Notes under the pieces: generated by a model
The model's database searches: none
Told to the model about the DNA's origin: nothing
The model's input: the letters and a program-made list of their open reading frames with translations, nothing else
Position numbers and translations under genes: made by a program
Part shown: piece after piece, positions 32,949 through 41,605 of the stretch
Layout: every line of letters begins with the position of its first letter
How positions within the stretch are numbered: the first letter of the stretch is position 1
Assembly: GCF_011682175.1 (NCBI RefSeq)
Contig: NZ_WHJG01000053.1
Location: 1-43,583, forward strand
Length of the DNA stretch: 43,583 nt
Direction: 5' to 3'
Source: Massilia frigida
GTDB taxonomy: Bacteria > Pseudomonadota > Gammaproteobacteria > Burkholderiales > Burkholderiaceae_D

Positions 32949-33686
32949 ATGAGTACCGCCGATCTCACTGAACAGGAATATCTCGCCAGTTACAACATCC
33001 ACGCGTTCGATGTGCCGTTGACCAGCGTCGACCTGGTGATCTTCACGGTCAGGGAGCAGGCGCTGCATGTGCTGCTGGTGCAGCGCGGCGCACATCCGGC
33101 CAAGGGGCAATGGGCTTTGCCGGGCGGGTTTATCGATGTCCGGCGCGACGTCGACCTGGACGCGACGGCCTTGCGCAAGCTGCGCGAAAAGACCGGGGTG
33201 TCGGCCCCTTATCTGGAGCAATTGCAGGGATTCGGCAGCAGCACGCGCGACCCGCGCGGCTGGTCGGCCACATTCGCCTATTTCGCGCTGATCGGGTCGG
33301 ATCAGATTGAACTCCAGCACGGAGCAGGGGCGGACGCCGCTTGCTGGCACTCGATCAGCGAGCATGGCGCGGATATCGACCTGGCGTTCGACCACGCCAT
33401 GATCGTGGCCACGGCGGTGCAGCGGCTGCGTAACAAGGTCGAATACACGTCGCTACCGGCGCATTTGCTGGCGGAGGAATTCACCTTGTCCGATCTGCAG
33501 CGCGTGTATGAAATCGTGCTGGGGCGGCCGATCGATAAAAGCGCCTTTCGCAAACGCGTCAAGGAAGGCGATTTTCTGGAAGAGATCACCGGCAAGCAGC
33601 GCCACGGCAGCAATCGCCCGGCGCAGCTGTACCGCATTCGCAGCGGGCAGCCGACCGTCTTTTTCAGCAGGACGATGGGGGCATGA
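32949..33686 (+). CDS. NrtR-type transcriptional regulator (degenerate Nudix domain plus winged helix)
   Basis: The 245-residue protein has an N-terminal Nudix fold (LHVLLVQRGAHPAKGQWALP then GGFID) with a damaged Nudix box: in residues 60-84 the REUxEE catalytic core reads RKLREK, so hydrolysis is unlikely. The C-terminal winged helix has FTLSDLQRVYEIVLGRPIDK, typical of NrtR. NrtR proteins repress NAD-related genes and release DNA on binding ADP-ribose or a related nucleotide. GAGGAAAA precedes the ATG. Two 21-bp palindromes lie between it and the divergent PARG-like gene, so autoregulation and control of ADP-ribose release are likely. Confidence 0.88.
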   Translation: MSTADLTEQEYLASYNIHAFDVPLTSVDLVIFTVREQALHVLLVQRGAHPAKGQWALPGGFIDVRRDVDLDATALRKLREKTGVSAPYLEQLQGFGSSTRDPRGWSATFAYFALIGSDQIELQHGAGADAACWHSISEHGADIDLAFDHAMIVATAVQRLRNKVEYTSLPAHLLAEEFTLSDLQRVYEIVLGRPIDKSAFRKRVKEGDFLEEITGKQRHGSNRPAQLYRIRSGQPTVFFSRTMGA

Positions 33687-33696
33687 ACGCGGCACG

Positions 33697-33716
33697 CGTC
33701 CTGCACGACGTTTTTT
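33697..33716 (+). terminator. Possible intrinsic terminator after the NrtR-type gene
   Basis: A short stem CGTC/GACG with a 6-base loop is followed by TTTTTT. The stem is weak, so termination would be partial. Confidence 0.35.
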
Positions 33717-33741
33717 CATCCATTTTTGACTGGCCGGGGCG

Positions 33742-34155
33742 ATGAGTAAATTAGCTTGTACCTGCGGAAAAATTATCAGCGACGTCAGCGATTCGCTGCC
33801 CTACAAGGCATCGTTCCTCCCGGATGTCAACTGCAACCCCTTCTTTGACTGGGTTATCGACGAGACGCAGAGTTTCGTCACGGCGGCCGTCAATGGCAGT
33901 GTTGACGAATGGCTTCTGCAAAAGGGCTACGGCCAGGGTTATGTCGATTTGAAGCTAAGCCACGGCAGTATCATCCACGACCACATTCACACGAAATACC
34001 TCAGTCTCTCGCGGGATATATTTGAATGCAAGGAATGCGGACGCGTCCTCGTCGAACTGAGCACCAAAAACCAGTTCACTGCGTACACACCTGATAGCGG
34101 TAGCTACAACCGTGTACTTGATGGCGAACCGCCGGTCGACGCGGAGGATCTGTAA
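33742..34155 (+). CDS. Small hypothetical protein with zinc-ribbon-like cysteines
   Basis: I do not recognise the family. The 137-residue protein has CTCGK at residues 6-10 and CKECG near 100, four cysteines that could form one zinc site. A middle part is rich in aromatic and acidic residues (NPFFDWVIDETQSF). No signal or membrane helix is present. Its GC content is lower than that of its neighbours. It lies 55 bp after the NrtR-type gene and converges on the ADP-ribosylglycohydrolase pseudogene. Confidence 0.65.
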   Translation: MSKLACTCGKIISDVSDSLPYKASFLPDVNCNPFFDWVIDETQSFVTAAVNGSVDEWLLQKGYGQGYVDLKLSHGSIIHDHIHTKYLSLSRDIFECKECGRVLVELSTKNQFTAYTPDSGSYNRVLDGEPPVDAEDL

Positions 34156-34199
34156 CGATCAATCCCGGGATGGACTGCGCCGGCGTTTGTCCCATTCAC

Positions 34200-35112
34200 T
34201 CATTGCTCGTCCGGCCCATTTGCCACATGCCACGCCGGCAACGGCTCGCGCTTGCCTTTCCACTCGTCCGGAATACCTGACAGGCCAGTATATGAGGCTA
34301 CGATGCCGCCCACGATAGCGCAAACGGTATCGCGATCCCCGCCTGCGCTGACGGCGAGCCACAGCGCCTCCGGGTAACTATCAAGATGGTGGCTGCAGCA
34401 CCACAGTGCAAACGGCACCGTATCCTGCGCGGACATGCCGGTGCCGTTGCCAAGAATGGATACCGCGAATTGGACCGATTGTGACGCTGCCGATCGACTG
34501 CGCCCGCACGATACGCGAGCGCACCTCGCTTGGGGGCAGCAGCGCCAGCACGCTTTCCAGAAAGTCGCGCGGCGTTGGCAGGGAAACGCAGCCGCGCAGA
34601 CGGACCGCCTGCGCGGCTGCAAGGGCCACGGCGACGGCGCCAGCTTCCCCTTCGGCATGCGCATGCGTGACTTGCGCGGACAGCAGCGCCTGCCCGGCCG
34701 CCATCTCCAGATCGTCCGCGAAGAAAGCACCCAACGGGGCCGCGCGCATGGCCGCGCCATTCCCCCACGAGCCCTGCCCCTCAAAGGTACTGCCGGCCAC
34801 CACGCGCCAATGTTCGCCCTCGCGAATGCGGGCCAGTACCCGATGCATCGACGGACCGTAGGCCCGGTCGTAATCGTAATGCCCGGCCAGGCTGGCGGCC
34901 AGCCGGTCCTGATCGATGCGGCCGCATTGAGCGAGCATGGACACCACCGACAGCGACATCTCCGTGTCGTCGGTGTAATGCCATGGCGCCGCTGGCGACT
35001 GGCGTTCGGCAACGTGGCGGTCCGGATCGGCAAGCTGAAAAAAACACTGACCGAACGCATCCCCAACCGACAGGCCCTCAAGTGATTCAAGTGCACGTGC
35101 TAATGGACTCAT
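34200..35112 (-). pseudogene. ADP-ribosylglycohydrolase (DraG family), frameshifted
   Basis: The N-terminal frame from ATG 35112 has GLSVGDAFGQ, WHYTDDTEMSLSV (Asp48, Asp49 metal ligands) and GSWGNGAAMRAAPLGAF. After about residue 207 the homologous reading passes to another frame, which gives SILGNGTGMSAQDTVPFALW and SAGGDRDTVCAIVGGIVAS with the second metal motif GDxDT. One extra base between roughly 34475 and 34490 explains the break; no stop occurs in the second frame until 34200. The intact enzyme removes ADP-ribose from proteins or small molecules using two Mg2+. It may be a recent pseudogene or a sequencing error, since both halves are otherwise well kept. It sits beside PARG-like and NrtR genes. 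Confidence 0.8.
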
Positions 35113-35255
35113 CAAGGATCGACCTTCATATAACGTGAATGGACGCTGCACACTACCTTGCATGCGATAGCAGGCGCGCTTTCAGTGCGTCGGGCAGCTA
35201 ACGCAACTCTTCGGGGCGATCCTTTGAAAACGTCCAGCCACCAAACAGGCGTGCC

Positions 35256-35405
35256 ACTCCTTCCATCGGGGTCGAGCTGGCGCACGAATCGCCGCCGGAT
35301 GCGACGACCATACCAATGTTCCGGCGCCAGCTGGAGAAGCACAATCCGACACGGCGAATTTTCTACGAGATCAATGACTACCTGGCCAGCAAAGGCACGC
35401 TTCCT
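35256..35405 (+). mobile_element. IS5-family transposase remnant
   Basis: In one frame the segment reads IGVELAHESPPDATTI and FRRQLEKHNPTRRIFYEIND then YLASKG. This matches the N-terminal third of IS5-type transposases (ESPPDxTTI..FR..LE.H...R.IF.E.N.YL...G). The DDE catalytic core is absent and the similarity fades at about 35405, so only a decayed fragment remains. No terminal inverted repeats were found. It lies between the ADP-ribosylglycohydrolase start and the ferredoxin-annotated gene. Confidence 0.65.
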
Positions 35406-35453
35406 TACCTGTTGCGCCGTGAAGCAGGTGACATACTGCGAATTGATCATGGA

Positions 35454-35837
35454 TCATCCGTCATTCTTCCTGCAAAAGAGGGACCGGAAAAGCTTGTACA
35501 AGCGCCCTGATTTGGGGTAATCACAACTCGATGGGTCCAGCTTTGCCAGGATTCCGGGATCGCATCCACCGTAGCGAAGTGCGCCGGTACAGCAGACGTT
35601 GATGGCTGCGCATGCCTGATCGATGTCATCGCCGGTCGCCGGCTGCCGAACAAAATAGGTATCGCTGTTATTGTTGGTTAAGAGCGCGAGCAGCGACGGC
35701 GCCTCATTTTCAGGCAGCTCGCAGGACATGCAGTCGCTACACCATGTGCCGTTGCGCAGTTGACTTCCTGTTGTGTAGAAGGGACCTTCCGCGTTTTTGG
35801 GGAATCGTTGGGGATGAAGGTAATAGTCGTGTTCCAT
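35454..35837 (-). CDS. Small cysteine-containing protein of a family annotated as ferredoxin
   Basis: The 127-residue protein (start MEHDYYLHPQRFPKNAEGPF) contains WCSDCMSCELPENEAPSLL, DTYFVRQPATGDDIDQAC and INVCCTGALRYGGCDP. I recall homologues called ferredoxin in other proteobacteria, but no classical CxxCxxC..C cluster for a 2Fe-2S or 4Fe-4S protein is obvious, so that name is doubtful. It starts 8 bp after the stop of the secreted SH3-like gene and is probably cotranscribed with it. The 3' end abuts the IS5 remnant. Confidence 0.65.
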   Translation of the reverse strand: MEHDYYLHPQRFPKNAEGPFYTTGSQLRNGTWCSDCMSCELPENEAPSLLALLTNNNSDTYFVRQPATGDDIDQACAAINVCCTGALRYGGCDPGILAKLDPSSCDYPKSGRLYKLFRSLFCRKNDG

Positions 35838-35845
35838 GGCGGGCG

Positions 35846-36583
35846 TCACAGGTCCGACAGGCGCTCCCGCGGCACCCATCCCTGCACTTTGCGTCCGCTT
35901 TTGGGATTGGTGTAGCTCGCATACACGAACGCAGCGGAGGCCAGGGTGGCTGTCACCTTATCGCCCGGCACCACAAACACGCCAGGCATCGCGCAGCCGG
36001 CATCGGGAGCGCTCAGGAATTGCAAGCGTCCGGAACCCTTGACGCGGCTGGCAAGCGGCGCGCGCACCGGCGCGGCATTTTTCTGGGCCACGAACCCGGT
36101 TGCGCCGCACAGGGTGGGCGATTCAAACACCAGATTGACGTCATCGCCCTGCCACTGATAGGTTTCGACCCCGGCTTCCGGGTCCACCCGACTGTTCAGA
36201 TGCACTACCGGCTCGGCCCCGGACATGCCGGCGCCGCCAAGGTCGAGGCATTCTCCGAATTCCTTCGACACCTTCGGCCCACTATCGGACAATGCCAGCA
36301 AGCGATATGAGTAATGGCAATGCAAACCAGGGCGGCTGCCTTGCACGATGATGTATTCCCGCTCCGCCGCGGAAGTAATGCGAAACAGGGATGCGCTGCC
36401 GACGCCGAGGGTCGCGATTTTCTTGCCCGCGACAAGCAGGTGCGTGGCATCCGCGTCCGCAATCACGTCTACCCTGCCATGGCGCGTCTCGATACTGTCC
36501 GTGCTGCCGGGTGCCGCCGCAAAGGCCAGCAGCGGGACGAACAAGATCGCGGCCGTCAGTGTTTTGATGTGTGTATTGGTCAT
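35846..36583 (-). CDS. Secreted hypothetical protein with C-terminal SH3-like domain
   Basis: The 245-residue protein has a signal peptide (MTNTHIKTLTAAILFVPLLA then FAAA) and a beta-rich body. Its last 45 residues (VVPGDKVTATLASAAFVYAS, then GWVPRERLSDL) look like a bacterial SH3 domain, which often contacts peptidoglycan or protein ligands. Four cysteines (HCHYS, GECLDL, TLCGAT, AGCAMP) could form two periplasmic disulfides. The function is unknown. It forms a two-gene unit with the small cysteine protein downstream. Confidence 0.65.
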   Translation of the reverse strand: MTNTHIKTLTAAILFVPLLAFAAAPGSTDSIETRHGRVDVIADADATHLLVAGKKIATLGVGSASLFRITSAAEREYIIVQGSRPGLHCHYSYRLLALSDSGPKVSKEFGECLDLGGAGMSGAEPVVHLNSRVDPEAGVETYQWQGDDVNLVFESPTLCGATGFVAQKNAAPVRAPLASRVKGSGRLQFLSAPDAGCAMPGVFVVPGDKVTATLASAAFVYASYTNPKSGRKVQGWVPRERLSDL

Positions 36584-36732
36584 GTATGTGCCAAAAAGTA
36601 CGCCGTATTCTATCAGTCATGCGAACGCCGGCCGCAGCCGGTCCGCTTGCGTATCCCAACGCACGCACCTTGGTCATGGGATAGATTATGATAGGCCCAC
36701 AATAATTATCGAAATCATATCGCAAAGCTCCT

Positions 36733-37791
36733 ATGCACCACTACACCCTCCAGCAAAAATCGTTTCTGCTTCTTCTCGCCCTGGTCACCATCGGCTTCGG
36801 CTGGATCCTGGCGCCCTACGCCGGCGCCGTGTTCTGGGGCGTGGTGCTGGCGATCCTGTTCGCGCCGCTGAACCGCTGGCTGCTCAAGAAGACCAATAAC
36901 AAACCCAACCTGGCAGCCTTCCTGACGCTGCTGTCGATCGTGGTCATGGTGATCTTGCCGCTGTCGCTGGTCGCGGTGTCCCTGGTCGACCAGGCCGCCG
37001 GCATCTACGAGATGGTCCGTTCGGGCGATCTGAGCGTGGGCACCTACTTCAAGAAAATCATGGCCGCGCTGCCGCAGTGGGCTGTCAATCTGCTGGAACG
37101 TTTCGACCTGTCCACCCTGTCGAAGCTGCAGCAGAAAATGACCGAAGGCGCATCGCAGGTCAGCCAGACCGTCGCGCGCCAGGCCATCCATGTGGGCAGC
37201 TACACCGTCGACCTGATGGTCAGCATGTGCATCATGCTGTACCTGCTGTATTTCCTGCTGCGCGATGGCCAGGCGCTCGCTGCGCGCATCAAGGGCGCAG
37301 TTCCGCTGAGCCGCAAATACAAACAGCGCCTGTTCAACAATTTCACCGCCGTGACCCGCGCTACCGTCAAGGGCAATATCCTGGTCGCGATTGCGCAAGG
37401 TGCGCTCGGTGGACTGATCTTCTGGTTCCTGGACGTGCAGGCGCCGGTGCTGTGGGCCGTGGTGATGGCATTCCTGTCGCTGCTGCCGGCGGTCGGGGCG
37501 GCGCTGGTGTGGGCGCCGGTCGCCATCTATTTCCTGGCCACCGGATCGATCTGGGAAGGCGTCGTACTGAGCGCCTTTGGCGTGGTCGTGATCGGACTGG
37601 TCGACAATATCCTGCGCCCTATCCTGGTGGGCAAGGACACCAAGATGCCAGACTACGTGGTGCTGCTTTCCACCGTGGGCGGCATGGCGCTGTTCGGCCT
37701 GAACGGCTTTGTGATCGGCCCGGTGGTGGCGGCGCTGTTCATCGCGGCGTGGGACCTGTTTGCCTCGGCCAGCGAGTTCCACACCGATTAA
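36733..37791 (+). CDS. AI-2E family transporter (PerM/YdiK-like membrane protein)
   Basis: The 352-residue protein has about seven to eight hydrophobic segments. Its conserved C-terminal half, with ILVAIAQGALGGLIFWFLDV, LLPAVGAALVWAPVAIYFLA, LVDNILRPILVG and FGLNGFVIGPVVAALFIA, is diagnostic of the AI-2E/PerM family. Members export small molecules such as autoinducer-2 or act in Na+/H+ exchange; the substrate here is unknown. It is divergent from the secreted SH3-like gene and converges on a receiver gene with 18 bp between stops. Confidence 0.88.
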   Translation: MHHYTLQQKSFLLLLALVTIGFGWILAPYAGAVFWGVVLAILFAPLNRWLLKKTNNKPNLAAFLTLLSIVVMVILPLSLVAVSLVDQAAGIYEMVRSGDLSVGTYFKKIMAALPQWAVNLLERFDLSTLSKLQQKMTEGASQVSQTVARQAIHVGSYTVDLMVSMCIMLYLLYFLLRDGQALAARIKGAVPLSRKYKQRLFNNFTAVTRATVKGNILVAIAQGALGGLIFWFLDVQAPVLWAVVMAFLSLLPAVGAALVWAPVAIYFLATGSIWEGVVLSAFGVVVIGLVDNILRPILVGKDTKMPDYVVLLSTVGGMALFGLNGFVIGPVVAALFIAAWDLFASASEFHTD

Positions 37792-37809
37792 GCGCCAGGC
37801 CGCATCGGC

Positions 37810-38280
37810 TCAGTCGTCCGCCTTCGGGTGCCAGCGCTGCAGCGGCGGCTCCGGCGACGTGAGCGCTTGCAGGCGCTTGTACAGCAGGCTGGTTTCGAGC
37901 AGATTGCAAATGCGCAGCATCGTCTCGATCAGATCGAACGGCTTGGCCAGGAAATCCTTGGCCCCCAGCGACAGCGCGCGCCGCCTGGCTTCCTGAGTGA
38001 CGTCGGCGCTGATGACCATGACCGGACGAAACTCATTGGGCGGCGTGCGGCGCGCCAGTTGCTCCAGGACCGCGTAACCGTCCAGGTCCGGCATCATCAG
38101 GTCGAGCAGCACCAGGTCGGGATCGAACGCCGACACCAGATCGAGCGTGCGGCGCGGATCGGTGGTGCTGACGACATTGCGAAACCCTTCTCCCGCCAGC
38201 ATGTCTTCGAGAATCTTGACGTTCTCGATCTTGTCGTCGACGATCAGCAGCCGCATGGCAAGCAGTTCGGAAATATTCAT
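37810..38280 (-). CDS. Response regulator receiver protein
   Basis: The 156-residue protein is a receiver domain (LLIVDDKIEN, phosphoacceptor Asp60 in LVLLDLMMP, Lys in FLAKPFD) with a short helical tail (LLETSLLYKRLQALTS) and no output domain. The tail resembles the linker of the REC-PAS protein at 16979-17812. The ATG shares ATGA with the stop of the hybrid kinase upstream, so translation is coupled. Confidence 0.88.
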   Translation of the reverse strand: MNISELLAMRLLIVDDKIENVKILEDMLAGEGFRNVVSTTDPRRTLDLVSAFDPDLVLLDLMMPDLDGYAVLEQLARRTPPNEFRPVMVISADVTQEARRRALSLGAKDFLAKPFDLIETMLRICNLLETSLLYKRLQALTSPEPPLQRWHPKADD

Positions 38281-40208
38281 GGCAGCAATCGGTCCAAGGT
38301 AGCAAAAAACAGGGGCACGTCGAGCGGCTTGGTCAGGTAGCCGGCGGCGCCGGCGGCCAGCGCGCCTGCAATGGTCGCAGGTAGGGCGTCGGCGCTGACC
38401 ATCACCACCGGCGTCTGGCTCAACCCGGCCGTGGCGCGCAGCTGGGCGAGCAAGTCGAGTCCGGATACGTCGGGCAGGTGCAGGTCGAGCAGCACCAGAT
38501 CGGGCGCGTGGCGTTGCGCCAGCGCCAGGCCCGCGCTGCCGGTGGATGCGCTGAGCAAGGTGATGCTGGGGCGCCGCGCCAGCAGGATCTCGACCAGCGC
38601 CAGGTTGGAGGACTGATCCTCTATATAGAGCACGGTACAGGCCCGCTGCGATGGCGGCGCCGCCATGTCCGCAGGCCGTGCTGCAAGCGCATGGCCCGCC
38701 GCGGCACTCAGCGGCAGCTCGACCCGGAACGTGCTGCCCTGCCCCACCGTGCTTTCCATTCCGATATCGCCGCCCATGGCGCGTACCATCTGCAGCGACA
38801 CCGCCAGCCCCAGGCCGGTACCCTCGCCGGGACGGTGCTCGGCGCCCAGCCGGTCGAACGGCGTGAACAGGCGCGCCTGCAAGGAGGGATCGATGCCCGG
38901 GCCGTTGTCGATCACGCCGATGCGCGCACGCTCGGCGTCGGCCTCGACGCGCAACGATACAGTCCCGTTCGGATGGTTATACTTGACCGCGTTCGACAGC
39001 AGATTGAGCATCACCTGCAGCAAGCGCTTGCGGTCGGCCAGCACGTGCACGACGGACGACGGTGCCGGGGCAGCCAGGGTCACGCCGCGCTCGCCGGCCA
39101 TCGGGGCGATCAGGGCCAGCGCTTCGCGCAGCAGGCTGTCCACCTCGACCGGCTCCGGATCGAGGTCCAGATGGCCGGTTTCGATGCGGGCGATATCGAG
39201 CACTTCATTGATCAGCGCCAGCAGGTGACGGCCGCCTTTCAGGATATGGCCGACATGCTCGCGCTCGGCCGGCGTGGTGAGATCACGTTCGAGCAGTTGG
39301 GCAAAGCCCAGGATCGCGTTGAGCGGCGTACGCAGTTCATGGCTGGTGCGCGACAGAAATTCGGTCTTGGCCTGGCTGGCGCGTTCGGCTTCGCGATAGG
39401 CTTGCTCGGCGTCGGCGCTGCGGGCCGCCAAGAGCATGCTGGCATGCTCCATGCGCGCCGCCAGCTGGCCCAGTTCATCGGTGGCGGGCGAGATTGGCGC
39501 CAGCGGCGCGCCGCGCGCCAGCCGCTGCGCGTTATCGGCCAGGTCGCGCACGCGGCGCCCGATGCCGGTTGAAAACAGCAGCACCACGACGAGCGCGCCC
39601 AGCACCCCGGCCGCGCTGGCCACGCCGGTGGCGACCATGGTGCGCGTGTAGACCTGGTCGGCAAAACGCTCGCTTTCGCGCCGCAGCACGTCTTCCCGCG
39701 CCAGCATGGCGTCGATGTGGCCGCGCAGCTCGTCCAGCACCACTTTGTTCGAGACCAGGATCGGCACCAGCGTTGCCGCCGGCGTGGTGTTGCCGAGGGC
39801 GACCAGTTCGCTCAAGCCCTCGCTTTTCCTGGCGGCCAGGGCGGCCACCTGGTCGAGCAAGGCGCGCTGCTGCGGATCGCGGATCTGCCCGCGCAGCCGG
39901 CGCAAGGTGCGTGGCAGCTCGGTTTCTGCAATCCGGTAGCGCTCCAGGAAATTCGCCCGCCCCGTCAACAGGTAGCCGCGCACGCCGGTGGCGGCCTCGG
40001 CCAGCAAAGTATGCACTTCCTGGATGTCGTGCTGGATCTGCAAGGTGCGCTGCACGCCCTGCTGGGCGCGGCGGCTTTCGGCCCCCATCAGGTAGCTTGA
40101 GGCGAGCGCGCCCAGCAGGATCACCAGTGGCACCGCGATCAGCACCAGGCCCTTGACGCGCAAGGAGCGGTTCGACCACCACTGGGACCAGCTCGACAGC
40201 GCGCTCAT
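38277..40208 (-). CDS. Hybrid sensor histidine kinase (CHASE3-HAMP-HisKA-HATPase-REC)
   Basis: The 643-residue protein has a membrane helix near 20-40, a CHASE3-like helical periplasmic sensor (~41-185, GVRGYLLTGRANFLERY), a second helix near 195-215, HAMP, and the HisKA box SHELRTPLNAILGFAQ with His ~290. The ATPase has LLSNAVKYN, DNGPGI and GTGLGL; a receiver domain has Asp ~575 (LVLLDLHLP). There is no HPt. The ATG overlaps the stop of the LuxR-type gene (ATGA), and the stop overlaps the next receiver gene in the same way. Confidence 0.92.
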   Translation of the reverse strand: MSALSSWSQWWSNRSLRVKGLVLIAVPLVILLGALASSYLMGAESRRAQQGVQRTLQIQHDIQEVHTLLAEAATGVRGYLLTGRANFLERYRIAETELPRTLRRLRGQIRDPQQRALLDQVAALAARKSEGLSELVALGNTTPAATLVPILVSNKVVLDELRGHIDAMLAREDVLRRESERFADQVYTRTMVATGVASAAGVLGALVVVLLFSTGIGRRVRDLADNAQRLARGAPLAPISPATDELGQLAARMEHASMLLAARSADAEQAYREAERASQAKTEFLSRTSHELRTPLNAILGFAQLLERDLTTPAEREHVGHILKGGRHLLALINEVLDIARIETGHLDLDPEPVEVDSLLREALALIAPMAGERGVTLAAPAPSSVVHVLADRKRLLQVMLNLLSNAVKYNHPNGTVSLRVEADAERARIGVIDNGPGIDPSLQARLFTPFDRLGAEHRPGEGTGLGLAVSLQMVRAMGGDIGMESTVGQGSTFRVELPLSAAAGHALAARPADMAAPPSQRACTVLYIEDQSSNLALVEILLARRPSITLLSASTGSAGLALAQRHAPDLVLLDLHLPDVSGLDLLAQLRATAGLSQTPVVMVSADALPATIAGALAAGAAGYLTKPLDVPLFFATLDRLLP

Positions 40209-40978
40209 GGGTTCGTCGCGCCGGAATGGCCGAAGCCCAGTTCGACCGCGCGGGCGGCGACCTGGGTGCGGTCGGCCAGGCCGAACTTGTGGATGATGCG
40301 TTCCACATGCACCTTCACCGTGCCGGGTGCGATACCCAGGCGCAGGGCGATGTCGGCATTGGTCAGTCCGTGCGGCAGCAAGCCCAGCACCTCGCGCTCG
40401 CGCGGCGTGAGCGGGGTGAGCAGCTTGGCCGATTGCGCGGGCGGGACCGTCGCCCGCGCGGCGCCCTGCGGCAAGGCCGAGGCCAGCATGCTGGCCAGGG
40501 TGAACAAGGCGGCCAGGTCGGCCTCGCCGGGAACCGGCAGCGGGCGGCGGCTGGCCAGTTGCAGCACGCCGAGCGCACGCCCGGCCGAACGCAGGGGAAA
40601 CAGCAGTTCGACGCCGGCCATCGCCCCGGCCGGCAGCAGCATGCGGCTGATGCTGTTGCGCCGGACCAGCACGCCGGCCTCGTCCTTCAGGCTGGCGGCG
40701 AGGGCGCCTTGCGCGGGAAACCGCATGCCGGCCGGCAGGACCTCGCCGCGCGCGGCCTGTACGCGCAGCGCGCCGTTGTCGTCGGCCAGCACGCTGCCGC
40801 AGTCGAAGGCGGAAAAGGCCAGGGCAAAGCCGAGCATCGCGTCCAGCGCGGTGGCGGCCTCGCGCGCGGCGAGCGCCTGGCCGGCCTCGTGCAGCAGACG
40901 CAGGCGGGCGGTATTGGCTTGCTGCTCGCGATAGTGCTCGCGCAGGGTGTGGGCGGAGGGAGAAGTGGTACGGGGCAT
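40205..40978 (-). CDS. LuxR-family regulator with GAF-like sensor
   Basis: The 257-residue protein has a GAF-like N-terminal domain (~20-165, including AGVELLFPLRSAGRALGVLQ) and a C-terminal LuxR-type helix-turn-helix (LTPREREVLGLLPHGLTNAD, then IALRLGIAPGTVKVHV). There is no receiver domain, so it probably senses a ligand or partner rather than phosphorylation. It heads a coupled three-gene operon with a hybrid kinase and a receiver. The operon is divergent from a secreted SnoaL-like gene. Confidence 0.88.
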   Translation of the reverse strand: MPRTTSPSAHTLREHYREQQANTARLRLLHEAGQALAAREAATALDAMLGFALAFSAFDCGSVLADDNGALRVQAARGEVLPAGMRFPAQGALAASLKDEAGVLVRRNSISRMLLPAGAMAGVELLFPLRSAGRALGVLQLASRRPLPVPGEADLAALFTLASMLASALPQGAARATVPPAQSAKLLTPLTPREREVLGLLPHGLTNADIALRLGIAPGTVKVHVERIIHKFGLADRTQVAARAVELGFGHSGATNP

Positions 40979-41110
40979 ATGCGCAGTATATGCCGAACGG
41001 CAGAGTTCCAGCTAGGCCTGGCGGCGGACGGCAAGGCGCTGGCGGCGGGCGATAGTGTGCCTGTCGCAGCAAACAATGCGCCATCCACTTTGATTTAACA
41101 GGAGAACTTC

Positions 41111-41605
41111 ATGAAAAAACTGATCCTTGCCGCTTCCCTCTTCGCTTGCAGCCTTGCTTATGCCAAGGAACCGCCACGGGTATACGGCAACGAAGCCGTC
41201 GCGCCCGTCACCAAGCAGGACCGCGAGATTGCCGGCCTGTTCGACCGCTGGAACGCCGCGCTGGGCACGGGGAAGCCGGCGGAAGTGGTCAAGCTGTATC
41301 ACCCGAAGGCGGTATTGCAGCCGACCGTGTCGAACCAGGTGAGGACCACGCCGGCGGAAATCGAGGATTATTTCGTGCACTTCCTGGAACTGAAGCCGCA
41401 CGGCGTGATCAATTCGCGTCATATCCAGATGCTGAGCAAGGATAGCGCGGTCGACAGTGGCGTGTACACCTTTGACATCGTCAAGGATGGCAAGCCGGCC
41501 AAGGTGCAGGCGCGCTACACCTTCGTGTACAAGAAGCTGGGGAAGGAATGGCTGATCCTGAAGCACCATTCGTCGGCGATGCCGGAGCAGGTGGCGGTGA
41601 ACTAA
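41111..41605 (+). CDS. Secreted SnoaL/CaMKII-association-domain-like protein
   Basis: The 164-residue protein has a signal peptide (MKKLILAASLFACSLAYAK) and an NTF2-like fold: AGLFDRWNAALGTGKPAEVV, YHPKAVLQPTVSN, VHFLELKPHG and WLILKHHSSAMPE. Similar proteins are annotated SgcJ/EcaC or DUF4440 and are of unknown periplasmic function; none of the catalytic residues of SnoaL cyclases can be assigned. AGGAG precedes the ATG. Confidence 0.78.
   Translation: MKKLILAASLFACSLAYAKEPPRVYGNEAVAPVTKQDREIAGLFDRWNAALGTGKPAEVVKLYHPKAVLQPTVSNQVRTTPAEIEDYFVHFLELKPHGVINSRHIQMLSKDSAVDSGVYTFDIVKDGKPAKVQARYTFVYKKLGKEWLILKHHSSAMPEQVAVN

Noticed and set aside
35158-35520. Plus-strand open frame across the IS5 remnant
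   Set aside because: It is in a different frame from the recognisable transposase fragment and resembles nothing.
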